This document shows positions 26,613 through 35,515 of a stretch of 64,000 nucleotides of DNA, piece by piece. The stretch comes from Alistipes excrementigallinarum (GTDB lineage Bacteria > Bacteroidota > Bacteroidia > Bacteroidales > Rikenellaceae), in the NCBI GenBank assembly GCA_019112825.1, contig DXIP01000018.1, forward strand, positions 124,001 to 188,000, written 5' to 3'. The notes below the pieces were generated by a model that had not been told where the DNA came from, did no database searches, and was given only the letters and a program-made list of their open reading frames with translations. The position numbers and the translations under genes are program-made. Each line of letters starts with the position of its first letter. Position 1 is the stretch's first letter.

Positions 26613-27191
26613 CTACTGCTGCGAATACTCCGAGAGCTTCTGCTCGTAGAGCTTCTTGAACTGGTCGAACTCGAAGTCCGACATCAGCTTCTCGTCCTTC
26701 TGCATCTCGTCGAGCACGTGTTGCTTCATGTCGCTCTTGCTCAGCTGCATGCATACATAGTGACGATAGTCGCCGTTGGCCTCCTTGAAGAGTTTCTCAT
26801 CGACGAGCGTCATGCCCGACACCGACTGCTTGACAATGGCGTAGGTGAGCTCCGTAACGCGCTCCTCGTAGCTGCGGGCGGTCTGGCTGGGAAGTTTCTG
26901 CGACTTGGCGTAGTTCTCCATCACGGTTGCGATGTCGGTCTGCACGGCGGCGGCAATCTCCTGACGGGCATTCTGCATGGCAATCTTCTTGGCCATCGAC
27001 TGCTCGGGGCTTACACCGCTCTGCACGGCACGATAGTAGTCGGCATCGCTGCGGTACTCGGGACCACTGAGCGGGAGCACCTGCTCCACCATGTCGGTCT
27101 GCGGCTTGCGCGGCGCCTTGGACGACGACGAGCAAGAGGTCGTGGCGGCCAGCATCGCCAGCGCACCAACCATAAGCATCATTTTTTTCAT
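26613..27191 (-). CDS. LPP20-family lipoprotein
   Basis: The 192-residue protein has a lipoprotein signal peptide (lipobox AATTSC, followed by SSSSK). The mature part has the pattern of LPP20/FlgT-N-like domains: an alanine-rich helix with MAKKIAMQNARQEIAAAVQTDIATVMENY and later KLFKEANGDYRHYVCMQL. LPP20 relatives occur in Helicobacter and in flagellar FlgP/FlgT, and elsewhere as envelope lipoproteins of unknown role. I start at the ATG at 27191; two codons earlier is a TTG. It lies 79 bases before the transglutaminase-like gene and 12 bases after the previous gene. Confidence 0.75.
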   Translation of the reverse strand: MKKMMLMVGALAMLAATTSCSSSSKAPRKPQTDMVEQVLPLSGPEYRSDADYYRAVQSGVSPEQSMAKKIAMQNARQEIAAAVQTDIATVMENYAKSQKLPSQTARSYEERVTELTYAIVKQSVSGMTLVDEKLFKEANGDYRHYVCMQLSKSDMKQHVLDEMQKDEKLMSDFEFDQFKKLYEQKLSEYSQQ

Positions 27192-27203
27192 CTTCAAAAG
27201 AAT

Positions 27204-28490
27204 TTAGCGGTTAGTGAAATTGAGTCTGTAGGGAAGATTGAAGCGCACGTCGGTCTGACGACCGTCGGCTCCGACGATGCTGAGCGTACCGTTGAGCAGC
27301 ACGCTCCGGCGCGCGGGAGTCACCTGCGGCACGGAGGCCGTGAAGCGCAGCGTATGGACCCCCTTGCCCTCGAAGGCGTAGCCCGCAAGAGAGCCCTGGG
27401 CCGCAGCACCGAACTCCGGCACGCGGATGTCGACGTGACGCACCTCGAAGCGCGTATCGTTGTTCGACCGCAGCGGCACCGAGATGCGCCACGTGGCCAC
27501 GCTGTCGGCTCCGGGGCCGAGCGCGTCGATTTCGACCGTACCGAAGGGACGTACGGCCAGCTTGCCCTCCGTGGGGTCGAAGACCACGCGGTGCTGCAGC
27601 CGCCGTCCGCCGAAGGTGTAGGTCATCGTGATGAAGTTCTCCTCACCCTCGATGCCCGCCTCGTCGTAGAGCAGCGCATAGCCCCCGTCGAGCGGCACGA
27701 CGCGCAGGTTGGTGGCATAGTCGCTCTCCAGGCGCGGCTGACGGTCCGACGTCACGCGGCGGCCGTGCAGCGCCAAGTGATAGCAGTAGCACCCCAGCGA
27801 GGCGCTGTCGGGCACGATGGCAACCTCGCCGCACGCCTGGCGACAGCGCTGCTGCAGGTTGACGGCCCGGTTGCGGCGGTCCGTATCGAAGAAGTAGTCG
27901 ATGAGCGGATTGAGCGCCGCGGCCGTCTGGTCGAGGAAGCTCAGGTCGGTGAAGGTCTCGAACTGCTCCTCGAGCTGCTCAAGACGCTCCAGATGCTCGT
28001 TGTCGAGGGCCCGGAAGGCGGCAATGGCCGCGCTGCGGTCGGCATCGGTGAAGGGATACTGCACGTGGTAGATGTAGTAGTAGCTCTTCTCCTGCTTGAC
28101 GAAGCGCCGCTCCCAGTAGACGCCGAGCGCCCGCGAGAGGGAGATGTCGCACAGATAGGGCATCGAGGCCCCGGTGGTTCCCACCTCGGAGGCGTAGCTG
28201 TTGAGCAGCGAGACCACGCCGTTGCGGGCCGTCTGCTCCTGGTAGAGCTTCTCCTCGGAGGTGATGTTCGAGGCAATCGAGGTGATGATGTGCTGGCGGA
28301 TATCCGTCAGGCACTGCTTCTGGGCCTGGTCGAGCGTCGGGGCCGTCGCCGAGACGGTGAAGTAGTCGGGGCACGAGATGCCCAGCCACGCGGGCGCCTT
28401 CTTGGCGCTGCGTTCAACCACCTTCTCCTTCTGTGCCGAGGCGGGAAGCGCCACAGCCAGGAGCAGCAGAAGCGTCAGGAGCCGTTTCAT
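27204..28490 (-). CDS. Exported protein with LPP20-like N-terminal region
   Basis: The 428-residue protein has a signal peptide (MKRLLTLLLLLAVALPASAQ). The next 120 residues resemble LPP20/FlgT-N domains: KAPAWLGISCPDYFTVSATA, then a helix LDQAQKQCLTDIRQHIITSI, and aromatic strands YYYIYHVQYPF. A helical stretch (DNEHLERLEQLEEQFETF) and a beta-rich C-terminal half without recognised motifs follow. The start ATG at 28490 overlaps the preceding stop codon as ATGA, so translation is likely coupled to the small membrane protein upstream. I do not recognise a named family for the C-terminal half. The open frame that begins at 28787 is an out-of-context extension. Confidence 0.72.
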   Translation of the reverse strand: MKRLLTLLLLLAVALPASAQKEKVVERSAKKAPAWLGISCPDYFTVSATAPTLDQAQKQCLTDIRQHIITSIASNITSEEKLYQEQTARNGVVSLLNSYASEVGTTGASMPYLCDISLSRALGVYWERRFVKQEKSYYYIYHVQYPFTDADRSAAIAAFRALDNEHLERLEQLEEQFETFTDLSFLDQTAAALNPLIDYFFDTDRRNRAVNLQQRCRQACGEVAIVPDSASLGCYCYHLALHGRRVTSDRQPRLESDYATNLRVVPLDGGYALLYDEAGIEGEENFITMTYTFGGRRLQHRVVFDPTEGKLAVRPFGTVEIDALGPGADSVATWRISVPLRSNNDTRFEVRHVDIRVPEFGAAAQGSLAGYAFEGKGVHTLRFTASVPQVTPARRSVLLNGTLSIVGADGRQTDVRFNLPYRLNFTNR

Positions 28491-28840
28491 GACTTTTGAT
28501 TTTTTACGTTGCCGGAAAGGGACGCATAGAGTGCGAAGAGCCACCCGATGACGGCCAGCGCATTGACGATAATCACCACGGGAAGCGCCACGTGGAGCCA
28601 CGCAAAGAGGATGTTGAGCAGGAAGGTGACGAGCAGCAGGATGCTCGAGACGGTCGAGAAGAGCACCGTCCGGTTGGGGCCGGTCGTGAAACCGATGCCC
28701 AGCACCGACACCAGGAAGAGCAGCGCCACTACGGTGGCGATGACCGTCATCACCGTCTCGACGCCACAGGCCAGATAGCCGTAGCATACCAGGCCGCCGA
28801 GCAGCAGTGCGATGACTGCGGGAATGGGTCTGAATTTCAT
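28487..28840 (-). CDS. Small membrane protein with four predicted helices
   Basis: The 117-residue protein is almost entirely hydrophobic, with helices at about 7-26, 28-50, 61-83 and 84-106 and a short basic tail. It has no recognised family motif. It lies between the SPFH protein gene (6 bases upstream) and the LPP20-like gene (4-base ATGA overlap), which makes it an integral part of the cluster. It may anchor or regulate a complex in the inner membrane. Confidence 0.68.
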   Translation of the reverse strand: MKFRPIPAVIALLLGGLVCYGYLACGVETVMTVIATVVALLFLVSVLGIGFTTGPNRTVLFSTVSSILLLVTFLLNILFAWLHVALPVVIIVNALAVIGWLFALYASLSGNVKNQKS

Positions 28841-28846
28841 GACTTG

Positions 28847-30175
28847 CTACTTTTGAGGTGGAACAACGGGGGGAACCGGAGGTACGGGAGGCACCGGCGG
28901 CACCGGGACGAAGCAGGAGGCCAGTTCGGTCACCGCGCCGGCCTGCTCCCAGGCGGGCATGCCCTGCTTCCAGACGAGCGTCTCGCGCACGATGCGGCCG
29001 TCGGCAATCATCTGGCGGATGACTTCAAGCGCAAAGGGCCCCGTCTGCTGGCCGTTCACCGCAACGTAATACATCGTCGTGGTCAGGGGCGGCGGAGTCT
29101 GCGCCGTCTGAGGCGCCATCGTACCCTGCATGCCGCCCATCATGCCGTTCATCATGCCGGCCATGTTGCTGCCCACGGCGCCGCCCAGCATCATCCCGGC
29201 CATCATGCCGGCAGGGTTGAGTCCGTCGCCGCCGCCCATGCCGCCGCCCATCTCGCCGAGGCTCTCGGCCGCAATCTTGGCCACCTCGGTCTGCTGGTTG
29301 AGCCGGTGTGCGGCGAAGTAGTCGGTCTCGGCACCCAGATTCTGGCGCTTGAACTCCACTTCGCGGCCCATGCGCAGGCGCTCGACGGTATCCTCCGTGC
29401 GGGCCCGGGTCAGCTCGGTCATCTGCGCCGTGGTCACCTCATAGAGGTCGGCATAGCCCTCCGAATCCTTGTCCAGAGCGATTTCCGAGAGGTCCAGACG
29501 CTTGAGGTTCACCCCGAAGTCGTCGGCAAGCACCGACCGCAGCCGCTCCTCGACAAGCGTCGTCACCTCGTCGATGTGGCGCTCAATCTGCAGCAGGGGA
29601 ATCTGCCCCTTCGACGGAGCATTGGTCACCACCGACTTGGTATAGCGCACCACCGAAGCACGCACCTCCTCGGCGAAGTCATCCATGTCGAACTGCATCA
29701 TGCGGTGCAGCGAGATGAACGACTTGTAGTCCGTAATGTTGAAGAGCAGCTGCCCCTTGACCGTCACCGGCACGGCGTAGTCCAGGAACCGGGGGTCCGA
29801 GACGTCGAACTGCGGGACGAAGAAGGGCAGACGGACGTTGCCCGCCAGGTTGATGAAGTAGATTTCGGCCTGGAAGGGGGTCTCCCCTCCGAAGACCGAC
29901 CCCAGGATGCCCGAAAGCACGGGGAAGTTGGCCGTCTTGAGCGTCGTGTCGAGCGGACCTTCGAAGTAGTCCATCTCCTTGCCGTCGTTCTGGCGATAGA
30001 CGAAGACCGCCACCTCGCCCTGCTTGACGCGGAGCGTACTGCCCCACCGGATGGCATTCTCGCGGCGGCTCGGCACCCCTGCGGGCGACCATTTCCACAC
30101 CAGATAATCGGGTTCGTCGCAGCGGATGACATCCAGGATGCCGCCTTCCGCCTTGTTTTTGCTGAAAAGTCCCAT
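28847..30175 (-). CDS. SPFH-domain (YdjI/virion-core type) protein with C-terminal GYF-like domain
   Basis: The 442-residue protein starts like COG4260 proteins (MGLFSKNKAEGGILDVIR, then LVWKW and LRVKQGEVAVFVYR). The SPFH/band-7 region covers about 30-240 and is followed by a helical part. Next comes a Gly/Met-rich stretch (about 310-360) with repeated GMM/GGM motifs, then a GYF_2-type domain (YYVAVNGQQTGPFALEVIRQMI, WKQGMPAWEQAG), and a Pro-rich tail. COG4260 members usually end in a zinc ribbon; here that is missing, while the next gene upstream encodes an N-terminal zinc ribbon. SPFH proteins form large membrane-associated oligomers that organise membrane complexes. It starts 1 base after the preceding stop. 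Confidence 0.8.
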   Translation of the reverse strand: MGLFSKNKAEGGILDVIRCDEPDYLVWKWSPAGVPSRRENAIRWGSTLRVKQGEVAVFVYRQNDGKEMDYFEGPLDTTLKTANFPVLSGILGSVFGGETPFQAEIYFINLAGNVRLPFFVPQFDVSDPRFLDYAVPVTVKGQLLFNITDYKSFISLHRMMQFDMDDFAEEVRASVVRYTKSVVTNAPSKGQIPLLQIERHIDEVTTLVEERLRSVLADDFGVNLKRLDLSEIALDKDSEGYADLYEVTTAQMTELTRARTEDTVERLRMGREVEFKRQNLGAETDYFAAHRLNQQTEVAKIAAESLGEMGGGMGGGDGLNPAGMMAGMMLGGAVGSNMAGMMNGMMGGMQGTMAPQTAQTPPPLTTTMYYVAVNGQQTGPFALEVIRQMIADGRIVRETLVWKQGMPAWEQAGAVTELASCFVPVPPVPPVPPVPPVVPPQK

Positions 30176-30176
30176 C

Positions 30177-31124
30177 TTATTCTACCATTTTTTTCAATTT
30201 GGCCGTATCCGACGCATAACGCAGCGCAACCCGGCCGGCAAATGCGGCCGCGTCGGCCTTCCGGTCGGCGGCAAGATAACTACCTACAACCTTCCGGGCG
30301 CACTCCAGGTCTCCCATCTTCCCCTGGCAATAGGTGAAGAAGAACTCCTCGGCGGCGTCGAAGGCGTTGTACTTGAGGATTTCGTCCAGCACGGAGAGCC
30401 GGGCGGCATTGTCGCCGTACTCGCTGTTGTCGGACGAGGCGGCGAAGGCGGCCACACGCGCCTTCCACGGAGCTGCCTCACCCTCGGCGGCCGCCTCCCC
30501 GGAGCTCTCTCCGCCCGGAAGGCTCTGCTCCGTTGCCGGAGCCTCGTCGCGCGAGGCGAGGTCAGTCGAGAAAATGCCGCCGGCAGCCACCACGATGACC
30601 ACCACGGCGAAAACCAGCCACAGCGTGCGGCTGCGCCGACGGGCTGCGAGGTGCTCCGTCTCGACGGCGTTGATTTCGGAGGTTATCTCCTTGATGAGCC
30701 GCGAGACCTCGATGTTCTTGCCGAAGCTGCGGCGCGCAAGGCGCTCCTGGTATTCATATTCGTTCTTTAGACGCTCGAACGCACCGGCGCTGGTCGTACG
30801 CTTCGTGAGCTTGCGCACGAGCAGGTAGAGCGCCACCACGCCGCATGCGATGCCCAGCAGCCAGAAGAGGCCCGCCTCGCTGATGAGGGCCAGCACGACG
30901 AAGTAGAGGGCCAGCACCAGGAACAGCACGAAGAGCATGTTGCGCAGGCTGGCGGCAAACGAGGGTTTGGGCATGTTCTTGCTGCGCAGCAGCAGCTCTT
31001 CGAGCCTGTTGACCAGCTCCTCGGCCGTCGGCGAATCATCGCCGTCGTTCATCACGTATCCGCAGACGGGGCATACTTTCGAAAGCAGAGGCATCTCCTC
31101 CTTGCATCGGGGACATTGTGCCAT
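30177..31124 (-). CDS. Zinc-ribbon membrane protein
   Basis: The 315-residue protein opens with a zinc ribbon (CPRC, then CPVCG). It continues with a helix, two membrane segments (about 64-84 and 88-106), a soluble helical part with arginines, and a third membrane segment (about 168-188, LWLVFAVVVIVVAAGGIF). A C-terminal helical-repeat region (about 225-315) would lie outside the membrane. The combination suggests an inner-membrane scaffold with a cytosolic ribbon and a periplasmic TPR-like part. The SPFH gene follows after 1 base, and the ribbon may stand in for the one missing from that protein. Confidence 0.72.
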   Translation of the reverse strand: MAQCPRCKEEMPLLSKVCPVCGYVMNDGDDSPTAEELVNRLEELLLRSKNMPKPSFAASLRNMLFVLFLVLALYFVVLALISEAGLFWLLGIACGVVALYLLVRKLTKRTTSAGAFERLKNEYEYQERLARRSFGKNIEVSRLIKEITSEINAVETEHLAARRRSRTLWLVFAVVVIVVAAGGIFSTDLASRDEAPATEQSLPGGESSGEAAAEGEAAPWKARVAAFAASSDNSEYGDNAARLSVLDEILKYNAFDAAEEFFFTYCQGKMGDLECARKVVGSYLAADRKADAAAFAGRVALRYASDTAKLKKMVE

Positions 31125-31146
31125 GGGTATTCTTCTTATCGGGTGA

Positions 31147-32118
31147 TTACTTCAGTTTGCCGAACAGCCAGGCGTTGATGCCCGAGAGCGACACCTCGGC
31201 CGCAGCGCTGCGGGCCGACTCGGCGGCCTTGGACGACGCCTCGAGACGCATCTTCTCGAGCATCATCTGGTTGTCGAACGCCCGCTGCGAGGCTTCGCGC
31301 TCCTGCTCCAGACGGGCCAACTCCGCTTCGCGTGCGGCGCGCTCGGCCTCGCTCATCTTCGCAGCCACCTGGTCAATCATCGCATAGGCCTCCTTGGCCT
31401 TGTTGCTGGCGGGGTTGACCGCCACCAGGGCATCCATCGCCTCGGCGTAGTTGCCCTTGACCATCTCGACCTTGGCGCGCTGCATGGCCGTCTCGGCCAC
31501 GCGGTCGAGCAGCTGCGTGGCCAGCTCGACCTTGAGGCTTGCCACCGAGGCGTACTCGGGCACGCTCTCGGGAATGGCGTCGAGCACCGCTACGGCCTCA
31601 ACGTACTGCTCGCGGTCGGCCAGCGACTGCGCCTTTGCAATCAGCACGGGGACCCGCTGCGCGTAGTAGTCGACAATCCGCTCGCGGCAGCTGTTCATGA
31701 AGTTGCGCATGGCGGGCGTACGGGGCGAGAGCCGGTTGATGGCGCTGATGTAGGCCTTCGACTCCGAGGCTCCGATGCCGCGCACCGGCACGGCCGTCTC
31801 GGCGATGATGGTCTGCTCGGCCACGGCGACCACGTAGACCGAAATCTCCAAATCGACGATGAACTGCGCCGGAGCCGTGGCCGTCGTCTTCTTGTCGAGT
31901 ACGAGCACGTTGGGCGTCAGGACGAACTCGCCCGAGAGCGAGCCGTATCCATTCTGCGTCGCCAGCTGCAGCATCCGCTGCTGGAGCGTATTCTTCACGC
32001 CGGCGGGCAGCTCCAGTTCATCGCAAACGTAGGGCGTCACGGCCACCAGGTCCGTCTGTGCGAACGACGCTGCGGAGAGGAACAACGCCGCCACGACCCC
32101 GAAAAATCTCTTCATCAT
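31147..32118 (-). CDS. Exported protein with N-terminal beta domain, TPR-like helices and coiled-coil tail
   Basis: The 323-residue protein has a signal peptide (MMKRFFGVVAALFLSAASFAQ). Residues about 22-130 form a beta-rich domain (DLVAVTPYVCDELELPAGV, FVLTPNVLVLDKK, AQFIVDLEISVYVVAV) that recalls CsgG-type N-terminal domains. A TPR-like helical region (AQSLADREQYVEAVAVLDAIP and RAKVEMVKGNYAEAMDALVAV) and a charged coiled coil (about 255-300) follow. I did not find a named family. I start at the first ATG with a signal peptide (32118). The gene lies 84 bases after the DUF6175-like gene and 22 bases before the zinc-ribbon gene. Confidence 0.7.
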   Translation of the reverse strand: MMKRFFGVVAALFLSAASFAQTDLVAVTPYVCDELELPAGVKNTLQQRMLQLATQNGYGSLSGEFVLTPNVLVLDKKTTATAPAQFIVDLEISVYVVAVAEQTIIAETAVPVRGIGASESKAYISAINRLSPRTPAMRNFMNSCRERIVDYYAQRVPVLIAKAQSLADREQYVEAVAVLDAIPESVPEYASVASLKVELATQLLDRVAETAMQRAKVEMVKGNYAEAMDALVAVNPASNKAKEAYAMIDQVAAKMSEAERAAREAELARLEQEREASQRAFDNQMMLEKMRLEASSKAAESARSAAAEVSLSGINAWLFGKLK

Positions 32119-32202
32119 GCTGTTTGAGTTTTTATGCGGCGAAGGCCCGGCAGCGGACACGGGGTCCGCCGTCGGGTCTGCCGCGCAGTTCATGCTACAT
32201 CA

Positions 32203-33156
32203 TTATTTGCCTCCGATGGTCAGGATTGCCTGTCCCAGACCGCGAATCGTGAGCTTCGACTCGATGCCGTACTTCTCGCGCAGCTCGCGGCGCAGGCCGT
32301 TGGCCCACGAGCGGGCGTCGAGCGCGCGGCCGTTCTCGTTGAAGAGCGGGATGCGCACCTGCTCGAAGTACATGCGGCTCTCCGAGGCGTCGGCCGTCGT
32401 GAAACGACCCTCGACCGTATTGGCAGCCACCCAGTCCTCGATGAGGAAGCCCAGCTCGTCGCCGCCCACCTCGCTCTCGAAGTCATATTCGCTGTCGCTC
32501 CAGCAACGGCACGTCAGGGCGATTTCACGTCCCTTGGTCTCCATATCCTGGAAGTGCGCCATCAGCTGATTGCAGAAGTCCTCCAGATTGGCGTTCACGG
32601 CCTCCGACAGCGTCACGGGGAGCTCCATCCAGGCGGCAGGCTCCGGAGCGCTCGTACCCGAGCCGGCGGCGACCTGCTTATCGGTGTAGGCATCGAGACC
32701 CTGAAGGTTGAAGGTCACCGAGACGTCGCGTCCGATGCGGTTGACGGTCCACGTCACCTGCATCCAGATGTCGGCGCGGGCCACCCGCTTGAGCTTGTCG
32801 AGCGGCGACTCGGCCAGTTCGGCACCCGTCTCCTTCGACATGGTGAGCGACTCCTCGGCCTCTTCGGTCTTCAGCCGCTTGAGCATGGCCTCCATGCTCC
32901 GCAGCGGGAAGCCCCGCTCGGCCATCAGTTCACCCAGCTTGCTGGTCACCAGCAGCAGGTCGGCATCGCCCTGGATTGCCTTCGTGTAGTCGGGCACCTT
33001 CTCTTCGGTCCCCTGGTTGTCGAAGGTGGTGTAGTAGCCGTTCTGGATGCACCACACATCGCTCGGCACGACCATAATCGTCGGCTTCTTGGCACCCTGC
33101 GCATAGCCCAGCACGGCGGCCAGGAGCAGGGCACACGACAAAATCACTCGTTTCAT
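32203..33156 (-). CDS. DUF6175-like exported protein
   Basis: The 317-residue protein has a signal peptide (MKRVILSCALLLAAVLGYAQ). The mature protein begins KKPTIMVVPSDVWCIQNGYY, which I associate with the DUF6175 family found in Bacteroidota; that assignment is from memory and should be confirmed. Further features are a nucleophile-free alpha/beta region with LLLVTSKLGELMAERGFPLRSM and a C-terminal helix-strand end. No catalytic motif was seen. I chose the ATG at 33156 over the GTG six bases earlier. It is the third gene of the ten-gene cluster. Confidence 0.72.
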   Translation of the reverse strand: MKRVILSCALLLAAVLGYAQGAKKPTIMVVPSDVWCIQNGYYTTFDNQGTEEKVPDYTKAIQGDADLLLVTSKLGELMAERGFPLRSMEAMLKRLKTEEAEESLTMSKETGAELAESPLDKLKRVARADIWMQVTWTVNRIGRDVSVTFNLQGLDAYTDKQVAAGSGTSAPEPAAWMELPVTLSEAVNANLEDFCNQLMAHFQDMETKGREIALTCRCWSDSEYDFESEVGGDELGFLIEDWVAANTVEGRFTTADASESRMYFEQVRIPLFNENGRALDARSWANGLRRELREKYGIESKLTIRGLGQAILTIGGK

Positions 33157-33175
33157 ATCCACAACGGTTTACAGG

Positions 33176-33697
33176 TTAGAAGATGGAATCCAGGCTCTTG
33201 ATAATTCCTTCGCTTTCGAGGCGGTTGCGCAGCTCGGAGTACTGCACCGTCACGTAGACGGCCACCTTGTACTCTTTGCCCATCTTCACCACGTTGCCGG
33301 CTCCCGAGCTGTTGGCAACCGATACGTAGCGGGCATAGTCACCCCCGTCGGCGAAGAAGCTATCGAAGAACGCGGCATAGGTCTGTTCGGCGTTCGGGTC
33401 GCTTACCAGCGGCTTGAGTGCGCGGGCACGCTTCGAGCGGTCGTTGTTGGCCGCCGCCCCCTTGAAAATCAGGCCGTGAACGGCATTCTTGAGCGCCTGC
33501 TTGCGGGCCACGTCAACACTCTTCGAATAGCTCCAGACGCGGACCAGCACCGTATTGTCGGCACCCACCGCCTCGTTCTGGATTTCATAGCGCCATGCGG
33601 CAGTCTCCGCATTGGCCTTCTTGGTCTTGTTCTTCTGACCCGCGAAGAGCATCGCGGGCAGAAGGACAAGCATCAATATGAAAACTAATCTTTTCAT
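33176..33697 (-). CDS. Small exported protein, LPP20-like pattern
   Basis: The 173-residue protein has a signal peptide (MKRLVFILMLVLLPAMLFAG). The mature part shows the LPP20/FlgT-like order: a strand VLVRVWSYS, an alanine-rich helix DVARKQALKNAVHGLIF, then a strand YKVAVYVTVQYSELRNRL at the end. The similarity is weak, so I treat it as a conserved exported protein of unknown function. I start it at 33697, where the signal peptide begins; the open frame's 33733 adds a leader of 12 residues. It lies 51 bases after the 481-residue gene. Confidence 0.68.
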   Translation of the reverse strand: MKRLVFILMLVLLPAMLFAGQKNKTKKANAETAAWRYEIQNEAVGADNTVLVRVWSYSKSVDVARKQALKNAVHGLIFKGAAANNDRSKRARALKPLVSDPNAEQTYAAFFDSFFADGGDYARYVSVANSSGAGNVVKMGKEYKVAVYVTVQYSELRNRLESEGIIKSLDSIF

Positions 33698-33748
33698 TGC
33701 AGTACAATATAAAAAGGTAACAGGTTCATGCAACGTCCATGCGGCACA

Positions 33749-35194
33749 CTACTTCTTCTTGGTCTTCATGCGCAGCAGCAGACCCTCGTAGTAGGCATCC
33801 TTGCTCTTGCCCACCAGCAGCGTCTCGCCCGTCTTGGCCTCCTCCGACGGAGCACCCACCTCGGTGCTGTAGGAGTTATCCCAAACGTTCTTCTTGTCGA
33901 CGGTCAGCTCGCCCTTCTTGACGTAGGAGACGCGCTCGACGGAGTCCTTCATGACAATCTTCTTCTCGAGCACCTCGAATACCTCGCCGCCCTCCAGACC
34001 GTCACGCGTACCGATGCGGGCTGCATAGGTGCGGGTCGGACGACCCTTCTTGTCGGTAGTTTCGTGCACGATGAGCGGGGTCTTGGTCTTGAACTCGTCG
34101 TACTTGCGCTCGAACTTGGCCAGCACGCCGTCCACAGCGTCGGCGGCAGCCAGACGAATCAGCTCATCCTCGCTCTTGTCGGTGAAGACGCCGGCCTTGG
34201 TCTTGGCCCATGCGCGCTCGTTGCCGATGAACTGCAGCGAGAAGAGGTCCGAAGCGTTGTAGGCATCCATGTTGAAGGCGCCGGTCTCGTTGTCCCACAG
34301 CTCGTTGAAGCGCTCGGCGATGGCATCGTTCCAGCGCAGACGGAAGAGGTAGGAGTCAACCGTTACGTAGTATCCGGCACCCAGACCGGCCTTCACGCCC
34401 ATCTCGGCCACCTTGAGCGCCATCTTGCCGTAGCCCGACGAATCGAACTCGGCAGCGGCGTACATCGGCAGCATGATGTCGGCCACCAGCGCATCCTTGG
34501 CCTTGTAGCCGAAGCGCGTCACCACCACGAAGGTGTTGCCCACCAGCTCCGAGAGGTCAATCTGACGCATCAGGTAGTGCGAACCGGCCTCGGTCGCAGC
34601 AGCCACCTCCGACTCGTCGGCCGAGACGTTCAGCATGCCGCGCTCGAGCACGGTGGAGTCGGTGTACTGGCCGTCGGGACCGAGGAACCAGCCGTCGGCC
34701 AGACGCTTGGCCACGTGGTTCTCAAGCAGGTACTTGTTGGCCAGACGCGCCACGTTGAGCTTGATGACCGTATCGACGGTCTGCGTCTGGGTCGCCATCA
34801 GCTGACGCAGAATCTGGTTCATCGTCTCGTTGTAGTAGGTCTGCTTGGGAGCCGTACCACCCGTCTCGAGGATGTTGAGATACTGCTCCGTGGGGGTGCA
34901 GGCGAGGTTGAAGGCCGCCTCGTCGTCGGCAGTGAGCGTATAGGCCGTCGGGTCGATGACGCGCAGCGACGTCTCGATGTTCTGGTCGTTGTACTTGGGG
35001 TTCCACTCCGCATTGAGGAACGCCTCGCGGAGCACATCCTTCTGGGGCACGGAGGCATCCTCCATCATCATCAGGCAGACCGAGTTACGCACGTACTCGT
35101 CCGAGGCTACCTTTTTGTTGAGCTCCTGGGCCGACACACCCTGAGCCGTCATTGTGGCGACAGCCGCCGCAATCGTGAGTCCAAAAAACTTCAT
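33749..35194 (-). CDS. Exported protein, first gene of the ten-gene cluster
   Basis: The 481-residue protein has a signal peptide (MKFFGLTIAAAVATMTAQGVSAQ). It alternates helical parts with strands and ends in a beta-rich region (TYAARIGTRDGLEGGEVFEVLEKKI, then GELTVDKKNVWDNSY). I do not recognise a family. The composition is soluble, so periplasm or outer-membrane-associated is likely. It starts the run of ten genes on the minus strand, with a possible -7 box about 213 bases upstream (35414-35407). Confidence 0.68.
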   Translation of the reverse strand: MKFFGLTIAAAVATMTAQGVSAQELNKKVASDEYVRNSVCLMMMEDASVPQKDVLREAFLNAEWNPKYNDQNIETSLRVIDPTAYTLTADDEAAFNLACTPTEQYLNILETGGTAPKQTYYNETMNQILRQLMATQTQTVDTVIKLNVARLANKYLLENHVAKRLADGWFLGPDGQYTDSTVLERGMLNVSADESEVAAATEAGSHYLMRQIDLSELVGNTFVVVTRFGYKAKDALVADIMLPMYAAAEFDSSGYGKMALKVAEMGVKAGLGAGYYVTVDSYLFRLRWNDAIAERFNELWDNETGAFNMDAYNASDLFSLQFIGNERAWAKTKAGVFTDKSEDELIRLAAADAVDGVLAKFERKYDEFKTKTPLIVHETTDKKGRPTRTYAARIGTRDGLEGGEVFEVLEKKIVMKDSVERVSYVKKGELTVDKKNVWDNSYSTEVGAPSEEAKTGETLLVGKSKDAYYEGLLLRMKTKKK

Positions 35195-35406
35195 GTAACG
35201 AACAGTTTAAGTTATTAGTTAATTAGTTAAAAAGTTTGCTTGCCGACACCGTGATACGAAAAAAGGGCGGAATACCGTCCCAATCGCAAAAAACGCCGTA
35301 TCACGACCGTCGACCGGACTGGACCGGGCAGCGGAAGCGATTTGTGAGCCTTTTCCGAATATGAACGGACGTTTCTCACCCCACAAATCATTCTCACAAG
35401 TAAAAA

Positions 35407-35414
35407 CAAAGATA
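35407..35414 (-). promoter_or_regulatory. Possible -7 box of the ten-gene cluster
   Basis: TATCTTTG on the minus strand matches TAnnTTTG, but lies about 213 bases before the first start codon, implying a long 5' leader. No -33 TTTG was seen. Confidence 0.4.
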
Positions 35415-35464
35415 ACCTTATTTTTCAAAATATCCTACTTCCGGCCGTACGTTTATTCATTTTG

Positions 35465-35515
35465 TCATCATTTTCTCACAAAAAAAGTCAACTCAGCCCC
35501 TTTTTTCATCATTTT
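35465..35515. repeat. Two TCATCATTTT direct repeats in an AT-rich stretch
   Basis: TCATCATTTT occurs at 35465-35474 and 35506-35515, 41 bases apart, in an AT-rich stretch upstream of the ten-gene cluster. Their role is unknown. I see no gene in the 835-base gap 35195-36029. Confidence 0.4.
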
